Below, piece by piece: positions 8,200 through 8,756 of a stretch of 8,756 nt of DNA. The first letter of the stretch is position 1; the number at the start of each line of letters is the position of its first letter. Position numbers and translations under genes: made by a program. The notes under the pieces are model-generated. The model worked only from the letters and a program-made list of their open reading frames with translations, had not been told where the DNA came from and did not search any database. The DNA comes from CAISIP01 sp039934375. Lineage in GTDB: Bacteria; Pseudomonadota; Gammaproteobacteria; Burkholderiales; Burkholderiaceae_C. The stretch covers positions 1-8,756 of the forward strand of contig JBDTMH010000195.1 in NCBI GenBank assembly GCA_039934375.1, in the 5' to 3' direction.

Positions 8200-8756
8200 C
8201 AGCTGTACCGGATACGGGGGTCGAGGAAGCTGTACGAGATGTCGATGGCCAGATTGATCAGCACATAGACACCGGCAAAGATGATCATGGTGCCTTGAAT
8301 GATGGGGTAGTCGCGCCGCGCGATCGCATCGACGACCAACCGTCCGATGCCGGGAATGTTGAACACGCTCTCGGTGATGACGACCCCGGAGATCAGCAGT
8401 GCAATGCCGATGCCGATGACGGTGATGATCGGTACCGCCGCGTTCTTCAGTGCATGGCGCAGCAGCATCGGCATCGTTGACACGCCCTTGGCGCTGGCGG
8501 TGCGGATGTAGTCTTCCGACAGTACCTCGAGCATGCTGGCACGGGTGATGCGGGCGATCAGCGCGACATAGGCCAGGCCGAGCGCGAACGAAGGCAAAAT
8601 CAGATGGCTGAGCCAGATCCAGAGTCCCTGGGACATCTCCTTGTAGCCCTGCACCGGCAACCAGCGCCACTTGAGCGAGATGTAGTACACCATGATGTAT
8701 CCGACCACGAACACCGGCACCGAGAAGCCGGTGACCGCCAGTCCCATGACCGCCCG
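8199..8756 (-). CDS. DppB/OppB-like permease, C-terminal part (5' end outside window)
   Basis: The last 185 residues of the B-type permease are visible, and the frame stays open to the right edge. Membrane helices are seen around 4-26, 50-70, 107-127 and 155-175 of this fragment. The EAA-type loop is EDYIRTASAKGVSTMPMLLRH (81-101), followed by ALKNAAVP. The stretch VVITESVFNIPGIGRLVVDAI (125-145) and the LDPRIRYS ending are diagnostic of the DppB/OppB/GsiC family. The stop forms a TGATG with the DppC-like start. The ATG at 8747 is an internal methionine, since full-length members have about 300-340 residues. A periplasmic substrate-binding protein gene is expected upstream, beyond the window. 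Confidence 0.95.
   Translation of the reverse strand, partial: RAVMGLAVTGFSVPVFVVGYIMVYYISLKWRWLPVQGYKEMSQGLWIWLSHLILPSFALGLAYVALIARITRASMLEVLSEDYIRTASAKGVSTMPMLLRHALKNAAVPIITVIGIGIALLISGVVITESVFNIPGIGRLVVDAIARRDYPIIQGTMIIFAGVYVLINLAIDISYSFLDPRIRYS

Overview
The window is a GC-rich stretch of a proteobacterial chromosome. Its G+C looks well above 60% by eye, with strong G/C third-position bias in every gene. Gene content, codon bias and protein flavour suggest a betaproteobacterium of the Burkholderiales type, but this is inferred and no marker gene proves it.

Left edge, + strand (1-1162): the 3' end of an ECF sigma factor gene overlaps by 4 bp a single-pass membrane anti-sigma factor gene. 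This is a self-contained envelope-stress type regulatory pair.

Convergence zone (1163-1373): 211 bp separate the anti-sigma gene from the oppositely oriented cluster. It holds a decayed C-terminal scrap of a LysR-type regulator on the - strand (about 1188-1326), with a frame change and missing segments. I see no convincing terminator.

Minus-strand operon (8756 down to 1374): eight genes read leftwards with very tight junctions. In transcription order they are: a DppB-like permease (cut by the right edge), a DppC-like permease, a DppD-like ATPase, a DppF-like ATPase, a SelA-like/DgaE-like PLP enzyme, a cog3964-type binuclear metallohydrolase, a DoeB-like zinc deacylase of the succinylglutamate desuccinylase/aspartoacylase family, and a RidA-family imine deaminase. 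The first six are joined by 1-bp or 4-bp overlaps or a 9-bp gap. An 84-bp spacer with its own clear ribosome binding site precedes the deacylase. The periplasmic binding protein and the operon promoter are not in view and may lie beyond 8756.

Taken together this looks like an import-and-degrade pathway for a small acylated amino compound or modified dipeptide. The ABC transporter brings it in, two hydrolases remove acyl or ring groups, the PLP enzyme eliminates or rearranges an amino acid, and the Rid protein clears the reactive enamine/imine. Each protein family is recognisable and intact in its key residues, but the substrate is not known from sequence. The combination is the most interesting item in the window.
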